From Chloranthus sessilifolius (taxonomy: Eukaryota > Streptophyta > Magnoliopsida > Chloranthales > Chloranthaceae), in NCBI GenBank assembly GCA_021018995.1, contig CM037587.1, positions 3,536,866 to 3,600,865 of the forward strand: 64,000 nt of DNA. Direction: 5' to 3'. Shown piece by piece: positions 34,661 through 46,309 of this stretch. How positions within the stretch are numbered: position 1 is the first letter of the stretch; each line of letters begins with the position of its first letter. The notes under the pieces were generated by a model. The model was not told where the DNA came from, ran no database searches, and saw only the letters and a program-made list of their open reading frames with translations. The position numbers and the translations under genes were made by a program.

Positions 34661-35354
34661 ATGGTTGGATACACTTGCTCCTGGTGGCGAGAAAAGAAAG
34701 AAGCCTCATGTTGATCCAGAGGTACAAAAGGGTCATTTACGTGCACTCAAAAAACTAGTTTCAGATCCAACAAAATCATAGGTTATTAGAAAAGAGATAA
34801 GTGATTTTGTGAGCAACAAAGGTGCATTTTCATGTCCCGAAGCAACGATGGATCGGGGGACATTAGAGTGGAACCTCTATGGTAGCTCTACGAAATTGTA
34901 TTCATTGGCAGTGAAGGTGTTATCTAAAAGTGTGAAGTCATCGTGTGTAGAGAGAGATGTTGGATCATATTCACATTGTGAAAAGAAACAAAATGAGTGC
35001 ATCAAGGGCAGAGTCGTTAGTTTATGTGCACTATAACCTTAGAGTGTTGATTAGATTTAGAATGATTACTTGTGACTGATTATAAAAATTGGGATATTGG
35101 TGTAGAAGAATGTTATGTGGAAGAAAATGTGTTGGCACATGAAGATGATGTAGGAATTGATTCAGATAGTGAGTCTCCTTGTGGCGAGAAAATGGTTGGA
35201 TACACTTGCTCCTGGTGGCGAGAAAAGAAAGAAGCCTCATGTTGATCCAGAGGAACAAAAGGGTCATTTAAGTGCACTCAAAAACCTAGTTTCTGATCCA
35301 ACAAAATCATAGGTTATTAGAAAAGAGATAAGTGATTTTGTGAGCAGCAAAGGT
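34661..35354 (+). repeat. 163-bp direct repeat within the hAT relic
   Basis: 34661-34823 (ATGGTTGGATACACTTGCTC to AACAAAGGT) recurs at 35192-35354 with a few substitutions. The second copy interrupts the acidic tail of the hAT frame and ends exactly where the foldback element at 35355 begins. Confidence 0.88.
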
Positions 35355-36206
35355 GGGTGCGACACGTAGCGCCTTTTTGTGAAGTGATGGGTGGCATGGG
35401 AACCACTTTACTAACTAGGGTTACAGTTTTAAAATATTTTAAAGGTTAAATACCCTTCCAACAGTCATTTTTAACTTTTTTAAAGTCTCTTTTATCTTTC
35501 TTCTCCCCACTTTTTCAAGCTGAAAGTTACTTTTTGTTATTTTACTCAAAAATGTGAGCGCTTAGATGAAGTGCTAGCACTTTCTCGACAACGGCGCTTA
35601 GCATAAGGCATGAAACCGACACCCGATAGCAAGTCGACACCTGCCACGGGTCGACGCCTCTATATCGAGTGCTAAGGCCGCTAAAAAAAAGAAATGGGCG
35701 TAAGACCTCATTTTAGGGCGCACCTTTATATCGAGTCTTGATGCTTCAATTAAATTTTTTTTATTTTAATTGAAGCGCTTGTGCCTCGGCGCCCCTAATT
35801 TTATTTTTATTTTTATCAAAGCGCTGACCTCTCGATATAGAGGTGTCGACGCCCTTTTTTTTTTTTTTTAAACGAAGTGCCAACACCTTGGCGCCTCGCT
35901 ATTAGGATGCTATGCTCACATTGAGGTACTAGCAATTCACTATTGGGCGTTCACATTTTTTGAGTAAAATATACCTAAAAAAGTAAGTCTGACACTTTCT
36001 TAGAAGCAGAGAGAGAAGAGAGGGAAAAGAAAGAGACTTTAAAAGGGTTTCTAAAAAGGTAAAAAATGACGGCTGAAGGGGAATATAACTTTTAAAATAT
36101 TTTAAAAGTTTAACCCTAGTTAGTAAAGTGGGCCCCATGCTACCCATCACTTAACAAAAAAGGCACTACCCATCACTTAACAAAAAAGGCACTACGTGTC
36201 ATGCCC
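35355..36206. mobile_element. Foldback element, about 850 bp
   Basis: The left end GGGTGCGACACGTAGCGCC pairs with the right end GGCACTACGTGTCATGCCC. Further pairs are CCACTTTACTAACTAGGGTT with AACCCTAGTTAGTAAAGTGG, and TTTACTCAAAAATGTGAGCG with its inverse near 35950. The inner part keeps CTCTATATCGAG and GTCGAC words in both orientations. The right arm has a short tandem duplication (CTACCCATCACTTAACAAAA twice). No coding capacity and no convincing target duplication. Possibly Mutator-like by arm length, but this is inference. Confidence 0.78.
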
Positions 36207-36394
36207 ATATCAATTGACGTAGAAAAATCTCTACGCCCGGGCTCATTTTCCCCTTTCCCGATATATATGTGTGTGTGTGTGTGTATGGGTGCTCCTGCTT
36301 CCTTGATTTTTAAAAATTGTTGCTTCGTTTCTCCCTAATCCGCTCCCGCTTCGTGCAACTAAGAGTTGGACACATTGTCCTAGCCATTTACTTC

Positions 36395-36459
<65 letters not shown>

Positions 36460-37167
36460 CACTTCTTTGTACAATCCTTCAACCTAAAATCCTCAAATCT
36501 TCACTTGAACCCTAAATCCAATAACCTTAATTGCTTCTTGGAATTAGAGCAACATCTTCGTGGGTTCCTGTTGCTGGCCATACCTATTCCTTAGTGATAT
36601 CATGTTCATGTCAGCATGAGGTCATACGACCTCCAATCTCCTCCAAAATTATGTTTTCGTTAGAGCAAAAATTTCCAAATTTTTGATTTATCTTCCGTAT
36701 TTTTTAGTATCGTCTTTACCATGTGTTCTTAATCGTAGAAAATGACTTAGAACCCATGAAAGTGAGAAATCCCCAGGTGATTGGTTTTCATTGCTGAGCA
36801 CGTTTATGTAGTTGTTTTACTGATCCAACGACCTTTGTGTGTTTTGAATCAAATTTTTAATCTCGCGTGTCGAAGAACAATGTCAATAGCTGCCTTCAGT
36901 TTTTCTCTTATATTTTCTCTGGGAATAGATTTGTTTATTTTACCACATATACCTATTGTTTGACAAGTTTGTTTAATTATTCATCTCTAGATGATGAGCC
37001 GATTGGCCTCAATTGATGAGTATCTGTTAATATAACCCATTTTTTTAGATTTTTTTGTTGTTTGACTGACCTGCAGCTGTTTCTGATCCTCAGTTTCCAT
37101 AAATCTAAGGTGTTTTTATGCAGATGATAATTATTTGCATAGTTCTAAAACTTGGAAAGTCACTTAC
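36207..37167. other. Non-coding intron 2 sequence with (TG)n and (TA)n
   Basis: A TG run (about 36267-36285) and a long (TA)n tract (36397-36456) are present. About 36480-36560 contains ACCCTAAA words and looks leader-like, but no supported coding frame follows. By position it is intron 2 of RRP5 copy 2. Confidence 0.5.
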
Positions 37168-37172
37168 TCGAT

Positions 37173-39712
37173 TGATGGGGGAAAATTGCACGCTAACCAT
37201 AAAATAGTGTAAATCCCGCACGATAGGGGTTAGGGTTCTCGCTCTTCAATTAAAACAAAAATAAAAGGGAAAATAGGGGTAGAAGAATATCCAGGGAATC
37301 GCTCCAAGGAAGAAAGTTGGCCTCACACCAAACCGCATGCGGGAGAAGAACCACTCTTTTATCGAAAACTCATCTCAAGTTCTCTAGAATTCGCACAAAG
37401 CAAAACTCATAATTTTTTCATTCATCATCAATACAAATTCTCATAAGAGATTACAATGTGTATTTATAAAGAAAAAAACCTTATGAATACTCTACTTAAA
37501 ATAAAACTCCTAATCAATCATTAAAACTTTCTAATCTAATGATCACAATTACTTTCACCATTAATCCTTATTTTATTACCTGACCACTTTTGAAGCGTCA
37601 AACGATGTCCGATTAACGTGAAATTGGTCTTGTTTGAAAGCTTATCGAAGTAGCTTTCCAACAAGACAAAAATCGCACAATTCCGACACATATTGGTAGA
37701 CTTATGACTACTTTTTCGATGGTTGCGCAGAAGGTGACGGGATTAACAGTCACATATCGCATATATGTGCCTGTCCCCTAAACAATTCAAATAAGGAAAC
37801 TAATCCTAAAATAAACCACTTATTAAAAGAATCCTAATAAGAAAGGAAACTAACCCTAGTTAAAATATTGCCTAAATTAATGTGCACACGGTCTTTAACG
37901 GGCCTCTTTTAAAAATCCATTCGTGGATCCACTCTCTTTTGACGCTTCCTCTTTATCCAGTACGATTCAAACAGGTGGATCTAAAGTTCACATAAATTCC
38001 CTCTATTTAAAAAAAGTTCAACCTCGAACTTTGGTTGACATTGATTTTCACGATCGCGATCATAGACAATATATAGGGAACCTCGATTGGAAGTGGCTTG
38101 AACAAGTAAACAGGATTCCATTCGGACTCGATCTATTTTATCTTTGATTCACCAACGGGAATGAACGTCAACATGCAACCAACACGATCTTGGGACCTGT
38201 GGGCCGTGGGTGTGATAGTCTTCATTTCGAATAATTGTGCTTTAACGATATTAGGCTCGGGAGGACTGATTGCGGCAACTTGCTCTTCAACTGTCTCAAA
38301 CTCTTTAACGGTGTCGGGATTAGTACAAATATTTGATCGGAAGAGGTTCTCATCAACCAGTACCCACTTTTCGACTGATTTTGGGGCTATCACGGTTTCA
38401 GGTAGAGGATCGATAACAATTTTAGGTGAGATAGGTCGGCTAGGGTAACGACGACGATAGGCTTGATTTCTTGAACGGACTTTGGGTTGTAAGTTGTTAC
38501 GGGGTTGCAACCGGCATAGATATTACACCGTTAATGGATTCCGTAACGGGTGTAGGTTTCACAGTGGTTATGGGATGAGAAATTGTTATGGGATTAGAAC
38601 GGACGATTGGTGATAGAGTTGCGTTAATGGACACGGGTTTTGAAAGCTTAAATCTCAAAGCTTCATGTCTCACCGATATGATTTCCTCTTGTAGTTTGAG
38701 AAGAAAATCCTCAAGAAATACTTGAATGAAACCCTTGTTTAATGCCTCTGCTATCTGATGTGTATTTGTTAACTCGTGTCTAATCTCAAGAGTAAATGCT
38801 CGATTATATAAAGCTGACCAATATTGAGGTGTTGAATTCAAGTACCTTAGACTCTGTTATCTAGTTTTCACTGTCTTCCATGCTTGTCCAATCTTACCAA
38901 TCGTCCGATACAAATCAAGGAGCTTTCGCCGATCCACCAACGCTCCCATGCTAGCCATCTGATCATTCAACTCCCGAAAGGCTTCGATAAATTGTTCTTT
39001 ACTCATGATGAACTTCACGTGCCGAGTGTTTAGCCTCACACCAAACCGCATGCGGGAGAAGAATCACTCTTCTATTGAAAACTCATCTCAAGTTCTCTAA
39101 AATTCGCACAAAGCAAAACTCATAATTTTTTCATTCATCATCAATACTAATTCTTTTAAGAGATTACAATGTGTATTTATAAAGAAAAAAACCTTGTGAA
39201 TGCTACTTAAAATAAAACTCCTAATCAATCATTAAAAGTTTCTAATCTAATGGTTACAATTACTTTCACCATTAATCCTGTTTTTTTATTGCGCGATCAC
39301 TTTTGAAGGGTCAAACGATGTCCGATTGACGTGAAATTGGTCTTGTTTGAAAGCTTATCGAAGTAGTTTTCTAACAAGACAAGAATCACACAATTCAAAC
39401 ATATATTGGTAGACTTATAACCACTTTTTCGATGGCTGCACAGAAGGTGACGAGATTAACAATCACATATCACATATATGTGTCTGACCCGTAAATAATT
39501 CAAATAAAGAAACTAATCCTAAAACAAACTACTTATTAAAATAATCCTAATACGAAAGGAAACTAAACTTAGATAAAATATTGCCTAAATTAATGTGCAC
39601 ACGAGTCTTTAACGGGCCTTTTAAAAAGACCCATTCGTGGGTCCACTTTCTCTTTTGACGCTTCCTCTTTGTTCAGCCACGATTCAAACAGGCGGATCTA
39701 AAGTTCGCATCA
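37173..39712 (-). mobile_element. Small LTR retrotransposon, TSD TCGAT
   Basis: Bounded by TCGAT direct repeats (37168-37172 and 39713-39717) with TGATG...CATCA termini. The left LTR is 37173-37995. The right LTR copy, 39033-39712, lacks the inner 147 bp. The two share CCTCACACCAAACCGCATGC through GATCTAAAGTTC. A purine-rich tract next to the left LTR (AGAGGGAATTT on the minus strand) and the minus-strand internal frames indicate minus orientation. There is no polymerase, so it is non-autonomous. Confidence 0.85.
38133..39051 (-). pseudogene. Gag-like internal frame of the small LTR element
   Basis: Three consecutive minus-strand segments: 39051-38857 (MSKEQFIEAFRELNDQMASM...), 38841-38497 and 38510-38133. 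They read as a charged, partly helical protein followed by a proline/threonine-rich region. No protease, integrase or reverse transcriptase motif is visible. I do not recognise the family. The resemblance to gag is by size, position and composition only. Stops separate the segments. Confidence 0.45.
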
Positions 39713-39717
39713 TCGAT

Positions 39718-40355
39718 AGGCCGGGATTTCGAGTTAGAGTCCGAGTCGAGTCAAGCTTTCCCTAGGATGATGCAAATAGGGTTCATATATATAAAATATT
39801 TTCATGAGATAAAGTTTTAGAATATCTTTTGAAAAAGTATTACACTACCCATTTTATCAACATATCTTATTTTTTATTTTTTACATAAGATGTATTTTTC
39901 AAAATGTATACTAAATTAACGTGTCGGAGTGAGTCGAGTATATCTGAGTCTTCGAGTTAACTCTACTCAACTGATTTTCGAGTCGAGTCGAATTTTCGCG
40001 TTTTAAGACTGATTATTTGAGCTTCTTTTTGATTTGATAGTTGAGCTGATTTAGGTCCACCTGAAATAGATGGGGTTAGGCTATGATGATGATGAGTTGA
40101 GCTGATTCAGTTGCTATTGTTCTGCTTGCTTGAATTCAGAGCATTATGTGTTTGGTCAGATCTAAGCTATATTTGGAGCTGTTTAAATCAAATCCGGGCT
40201 TTATTGGGCTTGTGGAACTGATTTCTTGAAGCTCTGATTATAACTTTTAATGTTCTGTAATCTGTACTATTTGAACCTAGTGATTTTTTTCGCTTCAGCA
40301 GATCGTCGTTTTGTTAATGGAAGTTTTTATCCTATGTTTCTACTTGAATGCTCAG
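39718..40355. other. Intron 2 end, with GAGTCGAGT-rich repeat
   Basis: About 39725-40000 has many copies of CGAGTCGAGT and its complement, flanking an AT-rich centre, like a MITE interior. The last 300 bp are ordinary intron leading to the TGCTCAG acceptor of exon 3. No gene seen. Confidence 0.5.
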
Positions 40356-40493
40356 AACATTTCATCCGGAATGAAGCTTTGGGGAGTTGTTACTGAAATA
40401 AATTCGAAAGATCTCGTAATTAGTCTTCCAGGGGGCCTACGAGGATTCGTTCGTGCCGAAGAAGCATCTGACCTCCTAAAGAAGGGAGCTAAG
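40356..40493 (+). CDS. RRP5: RRP5 homologue, copy 2, exon 3 (first S1 repeat, N-terminal half)
   Basis: 138 nt between acceptor TGCTCAG and donor AAG/GTACTT, phase 0 at both ends. It encodes NISSGMKLWGVVTEINSKDL, VISLPGGLRGFVRAEE and KKGAK. The GMKLWGVV...ISLPGGLRGFV pattern is the beginning of an S1 OB-fold and matches the first S1 repeat of RRP5. It joins in frame to exon 2 (ends LK) and exon 4 (begins DPE). Confidence 0.9.
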
Positions 40494-40653
40494 GTACTTC
40501 CGAACTCATTGTGCTGCTTTTGGAGGAAATGTCGCAAATGTTTCAACTGTTGTTTTGGTTCCTTTTCCAAGATTCTTGTTTGATTGTGTTTCTTCTTCTT
40601 CTTGCATTGGGCCAATAATTCAATTAAAATTTTATTTTATTTTATTTTTGCAG

Positions 40654-40830
40654 GACCCTGAAAGTAATATGCTATGTGGCATATTTCATGTTGGGCAGCT
40701 TGTTTCTTGCATCGTGTTACAAGTGGACGATGATAAAAGGGAGGGAAAAGGAAGCAGAAGAATCTGGCTCTCGCTCTGTCTTTCTTTGTTACATAAGGGT
40801 CTTACACTGGATGCCCTTCAAGATGGGATG
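40654..40830 (+). CDS. RRP5: RRP5 homologue, copy 2, exon 4 (first S1 repeat, C-terminal half)
   Basis: 177 nt between a TTTGCAG acceptor and ATG/GTATGC donor, phase 0. It encodes DPESNMLCGIFHVGQLVSCI, VLQVDDDK, then IWLSLCLSLLHKGLTLDALQ and DGM. 'VGQLVSCIVLQVD' and 'IWLSL' are the later strands of the S1 fold. The following exon (VLTAYVKSIEDHG) supplies the start of the second S1 repeat and lies 13.1 kb away at 53968 because of the LINE/hAT nest in intron 4. Confidence 0.9.
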
Positions 40831-40864
40831 GTATGCTATTTCAGTTTATTTAAAAGGATGTGTC

Positions 40865-41061
40865 CATGGGTCAAAATCTCGGACGATACCCATACGTAGG
40901 TATTGGAACCCTCTGGTACGATACATTGACTGTATCGTACCATACAAATACATATATATTGCTATGTATCAGATGATTCATACCAATGTATTGTCCGAAA
41001 TTGATATGTATCAGTTTTGGTGCTGGAAGATACGTACCGGAAAACGGGATATTGACCCATG
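40865..41061. mobile_element. hAT-type MITE in intron 4, TSD GATGTGTC
   Basis: A 197-bp element with terminal repeats CATGGGTCAAAATC and the inverse of CATGGGTCAATATC. The 8-bp direct repeat GATGTGTC flanks it (40857-40864 and 41062-41069). The interior is palindromic around GGTACGATACA and its complement. It starts 35 bp after exon 4. Confidence 0.88.
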
Positions 41062-41069
41062 GATGTGTC

Positions 41070-41486
41070 ATGGCATTTCTTTTGTCTCTTGATCTGTTAA
41101 TCTTAGATCCTCATCTTGATTGTTCATTTTCTGAAAATTCTGTGGTATTATTGTTCCCTTTGGTATTTTGTTCAATAGAATACTGTACTTGGGAAGAAGG
41201 AAATGATAAGCATGAAATAGGAATATAAACTGTGCTCTTATAACTATTTTACTTGAAGTATTAACTCGTTACGATCTGCATCTTTGTATTTGTTTTTTAA
41301 TGGTATATGGTTATCATTGTTTTAGCAAGTAACGTTTGAGATGATACGGTGCAGGACATATCATTCATAACATAGATTGCAAGAGAACTGAATGTCGACG
41401 TTGCTTTCATTAAAAAAACTGTTCAATTTGCAATCTATATGAAGTGCCATGCAATTGTGGATGAAGATGAGAGGTGAAAATGGATC

Positions 41487-41571
<85 letters not shown>

Positions 41572-41589
41572 GATCTCAATCGGGCACAC
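41070..41589. other. Intron 4 sequence with long (TA)n
   Basis: No gene seen. The (TA)n tract at about 41489-41568 is the longest in the window and abuts the 3' end of the LINE remnant. Confidence 0.6.
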
Positions 41590-44502
41590 GCCTCTCCACC
41601 AAGCCGAAACACTTCCAGTTCTGCCAATGCTAATACTTTAACTTTCCGTGCTTTCTCATTTAGCTCTTAGAGCCCGGAAATCGCATTGCTCTCTTCTCCT
41701 ATCCTCTACAGCCATTTGCCCAATAAGGTACGGTTCATAGCTCTGATACTCCTTATATACAATTTTTCCTGTCTTCCCTCAGACGCTAACATGTTTTCCA
41801 ATTAACCAAGTGGAACTTGTGCCTATTTTCCCTCCCTTCCAAAATGAATTTTCTCTCGATCTGCTCCAACTTCTCCAAAGCAGGCACTGGACATTTAAAC
41901 ATTGACACCAAAGATTATTCAGGGTTTCTTAATCCTATTTGGAACACTCGCACAATGAGGAAGGCCCAAATAGGATGATGAAAGGTTGTCCCACTTGCAC
42001 CCAACACAATTGGCCAACTCCTGGATCTCGCTATCTTCCAACCTCACCTCAAGCATGGTGATTTTCTCCATGTTCACTTTTTGGCTAGAGCAAGCTTCAT
42101 AACATCATATGCCCTCATAACATCATAGAGTAGCCACACTTCTTCCCTACTAGCATCAAAGAAAATCAATATTTTGTAAAATTTGTAACCTTCGGCTAGG
42201 GGTCTCAATGTGTCAGACTGAGCTGGGCTGGGTTCGTGCCGGGTCTTAAAAGGGCCGATTATAATTGGGCTATTTAGAACTAGCCCATACCTGACTTACT
42301 AATCGGGCCGGGCCGGGCCGGGCCAACTCGTTTATGAATCGAGCCTACTTATCTTGGCCATACTTGACCCATGATGGGCCAGCCCGTTTGGGCCCACTTA
42401 TGTTGGCCCAAAGGCACACCATGGTGAGTCGGTACCTCCGGCCCTTTCCTTTCAACCTTGAGACTTGAAATGAATCTCATTCTAGAAGCCGTGCCATTCA
42501 CCTTGATTGAGAATCAAGGCATACCTTAACATGCTTTCATCCATCCATTTCTCCCAAACCGGTCTCCCTAACATATAATCCAAAAATTTCTAACTGAACC
42601 GGTCGTACGTCTTTACCATATCCACTTTCCATATATAACCTTTCTCTAGCCTTGTGTCTGGAATCCAAAGCTTCATGAACCGACACCGCAACATCTGTGA
42701 GACATGCCTACTACCAACAACAAAACCCCTTGGGAGTCCAATACAATTCTTCCCACAATCTTATATAAACTCCTCAGTTGGCTAATAGGTTTGAAATCTT
42801 TTTATTTGCTCAACACCCTTCCTTTTTAGGAGTCAATCTGATAAAAGTCGAGTTCACTACCCTTCCAAACTGTCCCCGAACATAGAATTGATGAAGACTT
42901 CCACAATTTCACCTTTGAACAAATCCCAGACACACCAAAATAACTCAAATAGTGAAACCATCCGGCCTGGGCACTTTATCACTACTTGACATGAAATTAC
43001 CTTTTGACCCCCCCCCCTTTCTCTCTCTCCAAATTAAAAAAAATAGTATGGATATCTTCATAAAATTCAACAATTTCCTTTTTAATTTGTGCCATATTTT
43101 CACTTCTTCGTCTGTCCATATAAGATTTTGAATCGTATTTGTCTTCCTTATATTATTCACAATCGTGCGGAAAAGCTTCGTATTTTTATGTCCCACCTTT
43201 ATCCATATCATGCAAGCTTTCTGTTTCCAAGAAATTTCTTCCTCAAAGCATTTCTGATTATAGAGATCCTTCAACGTCATTCTTAGACCCCTCTCCTTGT
43301 TGAATAAATCTCTTTCTTCTTCAACTTTACCAATTCTTCAATCTGGCTCAACATTTCCTCCTTGAATTCCCCTCCAGTCGAACACCTCCACATTCCAATC
43401 TTTTATAACATCCTTAAGTTTTTTGAGTTTAAAGGTGATTTTGTACTTGGCGTTACCCATCACTTCTCAAGACTTCCACCTTGTCTTCACCATTTCCTGG
43501 AAATCTTCATTCTTCAAATCTGAAAGGAGATTGACCTCTCCCAATGGTACCACATTTGAAGACAGTAGGAGTATGATCGGAGACTGGTCTAGCCATACTC
43601 TGAGTAAGCACATTCAGAACTATCCCCCAAAGCTAGGTATAAAGGAACCAGTCTAATCTAGTCATAATGGGATCCTCCTGCATATTAGACCATGTAAAAC
43701 ACCTTCCCCGATTGGCTTATAAATTAAACCAACCTTCCTAATGAAATTTACAGATTCATCCATTCCGGGATTAACAGAAGAGCCTCCCCTTTTTTCAAAT
43801 GGCCATCTGACCACTTTGAAACCTCCCAACCAACCATGGAGCTCTCCATCACTCATACACCTCCACCAGCTCTCTCCTAAAGCCACCTCTTTTGCTGTCA
43901 TCATTCTTGACCGTGTAGTCTTGTGAACACCCATTTTCTACTGTTATCAGTGTTCAACTTAATTGAAGCAGAAGATTCTTCGGTTTTTCATTATAATTGA
44001 CACTAATCCATTCACATCGGTTTCCAGTTAGAATACCTCTAATCTTAGCCACATCAGTCTCTCCCCATTTAGTTTCGTGAGTTGGTACTATCCTTTGTTT
44101 GACACCATTAATGAATGACTTTATTGGGGTCCTCTTCTCAAACAACATATACTCCTAACATTTCAAAGATAAAATCTACTTAAGAACAAAAAAGGCCCTG
44201 CAACAGTTCGAAACACAAAGTTTCCCTTGCAACCGCTTCTTCGGCTACCTCGCTTCCCTTTATCATAGCTGACTATCCATTCCAAATTCCCCAATTTCCT
44301 CCTCTTTCGGTTTCCCCTGATTGGATCCCTTTCTTAGGACACTCCAGACAGGTAAAAAGTGCTTTACTGTCCACTCCCTTGAGTCCCATCCCTACTTCTT
44401 TAGCATAGGCTATCAACGTCAACCCTGGATCCTGTCTGATCTTGCATATAAACATATACCCAATATCGCTAGAATTGCCATAAGTCTTGAAGCCCCAAGG
44501 AC
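41590..44502 (-). pseudogene. L1-type LINE remnant, ORF2 to ORF1 end (unit B)
   Basis: The minus strand, from high to low coordinates, gives the ORF1 tail (44551-44273), the ORF2 start with THETKWGE (44148-43954), and the endonuclease end with DGELHGWLGGFKVVRW (about 43860-43790). The linker IKVGHKNTKLFRT follows (about 43200), then reverse-transcriptase fragments including WKVDMVKTYDR (about 42630) and SIRAMNRTLLGKW-like sequence (about 41730). The segment that would hold the YADD motif is missing and replaced by a GGGCCGGGCC-rich insert (42172-42440). Heavily decayed. The part from 43884 on equals 1-618 of unit A. Confidence 0.75.
42172..42440. repeat. GGGCCGGGCC-rich insert in the LINE remnant
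   Basis: Repeated GGGCTGGG, GGGCCGGGCC and GGCCCA words in both orientations, unlike the surrounding sequence. It resembles GC-rich MITE interiors of plants. Borders uncertain. Confidence 0.45.
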
Positions 44503-45065
44503 CAGCGTTGTCAAGGCGATGCCATGGCGCTATGGCGCCGTCGCTCACCATATATGGTCTAATGGCGAGAGGTTAGCAAATAATGTCGCTATACCGCCAT
44601 GGCGCCGCCATATTCGCCTATTAAAAAATATATAACTTTTTTTTTTATAGAGATAACTTTTAATTATAATTTTATAATAACTTTATAAGTTATTATATTA
44701 TAATACTTGAGAGGCATACTTGTAAAATGGACCATTTTACCCCTTTATATACTACAAACCCTCGACATTTTATTTCTGGAGGATGAGATAGTTGAAGGAA
44801 GAAAAAAGAAAAAAGAAAAAAGAAAAAAGAAAAAAGAAAAAAGAAGAAAGAAGAAAGAAGAAAGAAGAAGAAGAAGAAGAAGAAGAAGAAGAAGAAGAAG
44901 AAAGAAGAAAGAAGAAGAAAGACGATGACCGGTAAGCCCTAAATTCTGTTTTCTTTTTTTTTTTGCCCTAAAATTTGCCCTGAAATTTGTGTTCTTTTTC
45001 CCTACTTTATTACCCACAGATGACCTAAAATTAGCCCTGAAATTATTTTTTTTGCCCCAACTGCC

Positions 45066-45117
<52 letters not shown>

Positions 45118-45490
45118 ATCCATATTTTAAGGCACAGGTGCTTTAAAATCTGTTTTTTTTTAATTTTTTTCACTTTATATTAGCCACAGGTGGTGTATAT
45201 ATATATATATATCTATTTTTTTTGCCACAGCTGCCTTAGAATATATATATATTTGTTCTCTATTTATTGATATTTGTCTATGCCTGATTAATTAGTTGAT
45301 TTTTTTTCTTCCTCTTGAAAAAATATATATATTAAAAAATAGTAAAAAGCTAAAAAATAATAATATTAATGATTAATAAATAAATAAAAATAAAATTATT
45401 AATATATATTTTTTAAAAATTATAATTGGCCTTGCCATGGCATGGCGAGCTTTTTCGCCATGACCTCGCCACAACGCCTTAACTACCTTG
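44503..45490. mobile_element. Non-autonomous hAT element (unit B copy)
   Basis: 988 bp, beginning CAGCGTTGTCAAGGCG and ending AACTACCTTG. Flanks are CCAAGGAC (44495-44502) and TCAAGGAC (45491-45498), one mismatch from the target duplication kept intact in unit A. The GAA and TA tracts inside differ in length and purity from unit A. Confidence 0.87.
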
Positions 45491-46309
45491 TCAAGGACAA
45501 CTTTTATACTGCTCAAATCCATCTAACGCGACTCATTTTCCTTTTTCCTTACGGTGCACAGATCTCAGAGGAGTTATTTCCAAGGCAACCACCGAGATTG
45601 GATGCCTGACCTCCTCCCGACCCTCAGCCACCCCTCTAAATTCCCTCATGACCTTTTCCATTGACACCCTTCTCCGACCAGAAACTCCCTCCAAGCAAAT
45701 GTTACCAGTAGTTCCATTCCTTATGCTCAGTGTCCTCCACTCTTTCAATCCTCCATGGTCCTGCCTGAAATGCTTTTGCCAGCCATTGAGAAACCTCGAA
45801 AGATCGTCCATTAGAGGTATCCCACTGAGCACATCCTTGACAAAATCCAGGTTGGGATGTCTAATATCTGCGTGGTTCTGAACACACCCTGACTTAGATA
45901 TTAGTGAAAAAGACGAAAATCCCGATTAGAAGGACTAAATAAATTAAGAGGACTTATACACTGCTGCATCCCAGTAACTAAAAGTTGCACAAACAAAAGG
46001 ACACCTAACACTATTGAAATAGGTACCTATGTCACACGTACTCATACCTGCAAACCAGGGAGAATGCGCAGGATAGGGAAGGAAGATGTCCAAACAAAAG
46101 TCCATACACTGTTGCTCCCTTATTTCTTTGAAAGTTGTCAGCGATGTGATCTGAACCCTAGAATGCGAGCCAAAGTGGACACTATCTCCACCACCTCTCC
46201 TCCTAGACGATGCCCTGCAAATTCTAAAGAGGGGGCATCTGATATAATGCTCGAGCCCTCGGGTATGGATCCTGGATATCCATATGGGTGCAGCTCACAT
46301 GGGTCTCGC
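45491..46309 (-). pseudogene. LINE ORF1 remnant, middle part (unit B)
   Basis: Collinear with 1704-2534. The minus strand at 45832-45533 reads MLSGIPLMDDLSRFLNGWQK and onward. It has the same frame breaks as unit A, plus a small deletion near 45625. Confidence 0.5.

Larger units (their letters stand above)
26996..35191 (+). pseudogene. hAT transposase relic split by an L1 LINE
   Basis: The + strand frame starts at ATG 26996 (MDHNIDEIHNEDSGDELDEATIT). It is interrupted at 27063 by the LINE and resumes at 33280 as ATITPLWKYVTKIVENKGF, the BED finger start. Then come FTCNYGC and a TGA where R is expected in SYSRVRAH (33410-33415). MYANGIPFNVAKSPYW (33680-33740) and NVVQVLTNNASN (34063-34098) belong to DUF659. 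A helical block at 34311-34781 and NLYGSSTK with the degraded hATC motif (34870-34970) complete the domains, followed by an acidic tail (35090-35180). Several nonsense codons, mostly of CGA-to-TGA type, show it is dead. Confidence 0.82.

Noticed and set aside
36480..36963. Leader-like sequence with ACCCTAAA words followed by a 60-codon frame
   Set aside because: The frame has no recognisable protein features and the sequence lies inside RRP5 intron 2 among transposons; without transcripts it cannot be called a gene.
40871..41071. Open frames just after exon 4
   Set aside because: They lie within the palindromic hAT MITE (40865-41061) and carry no S1-type sequence.
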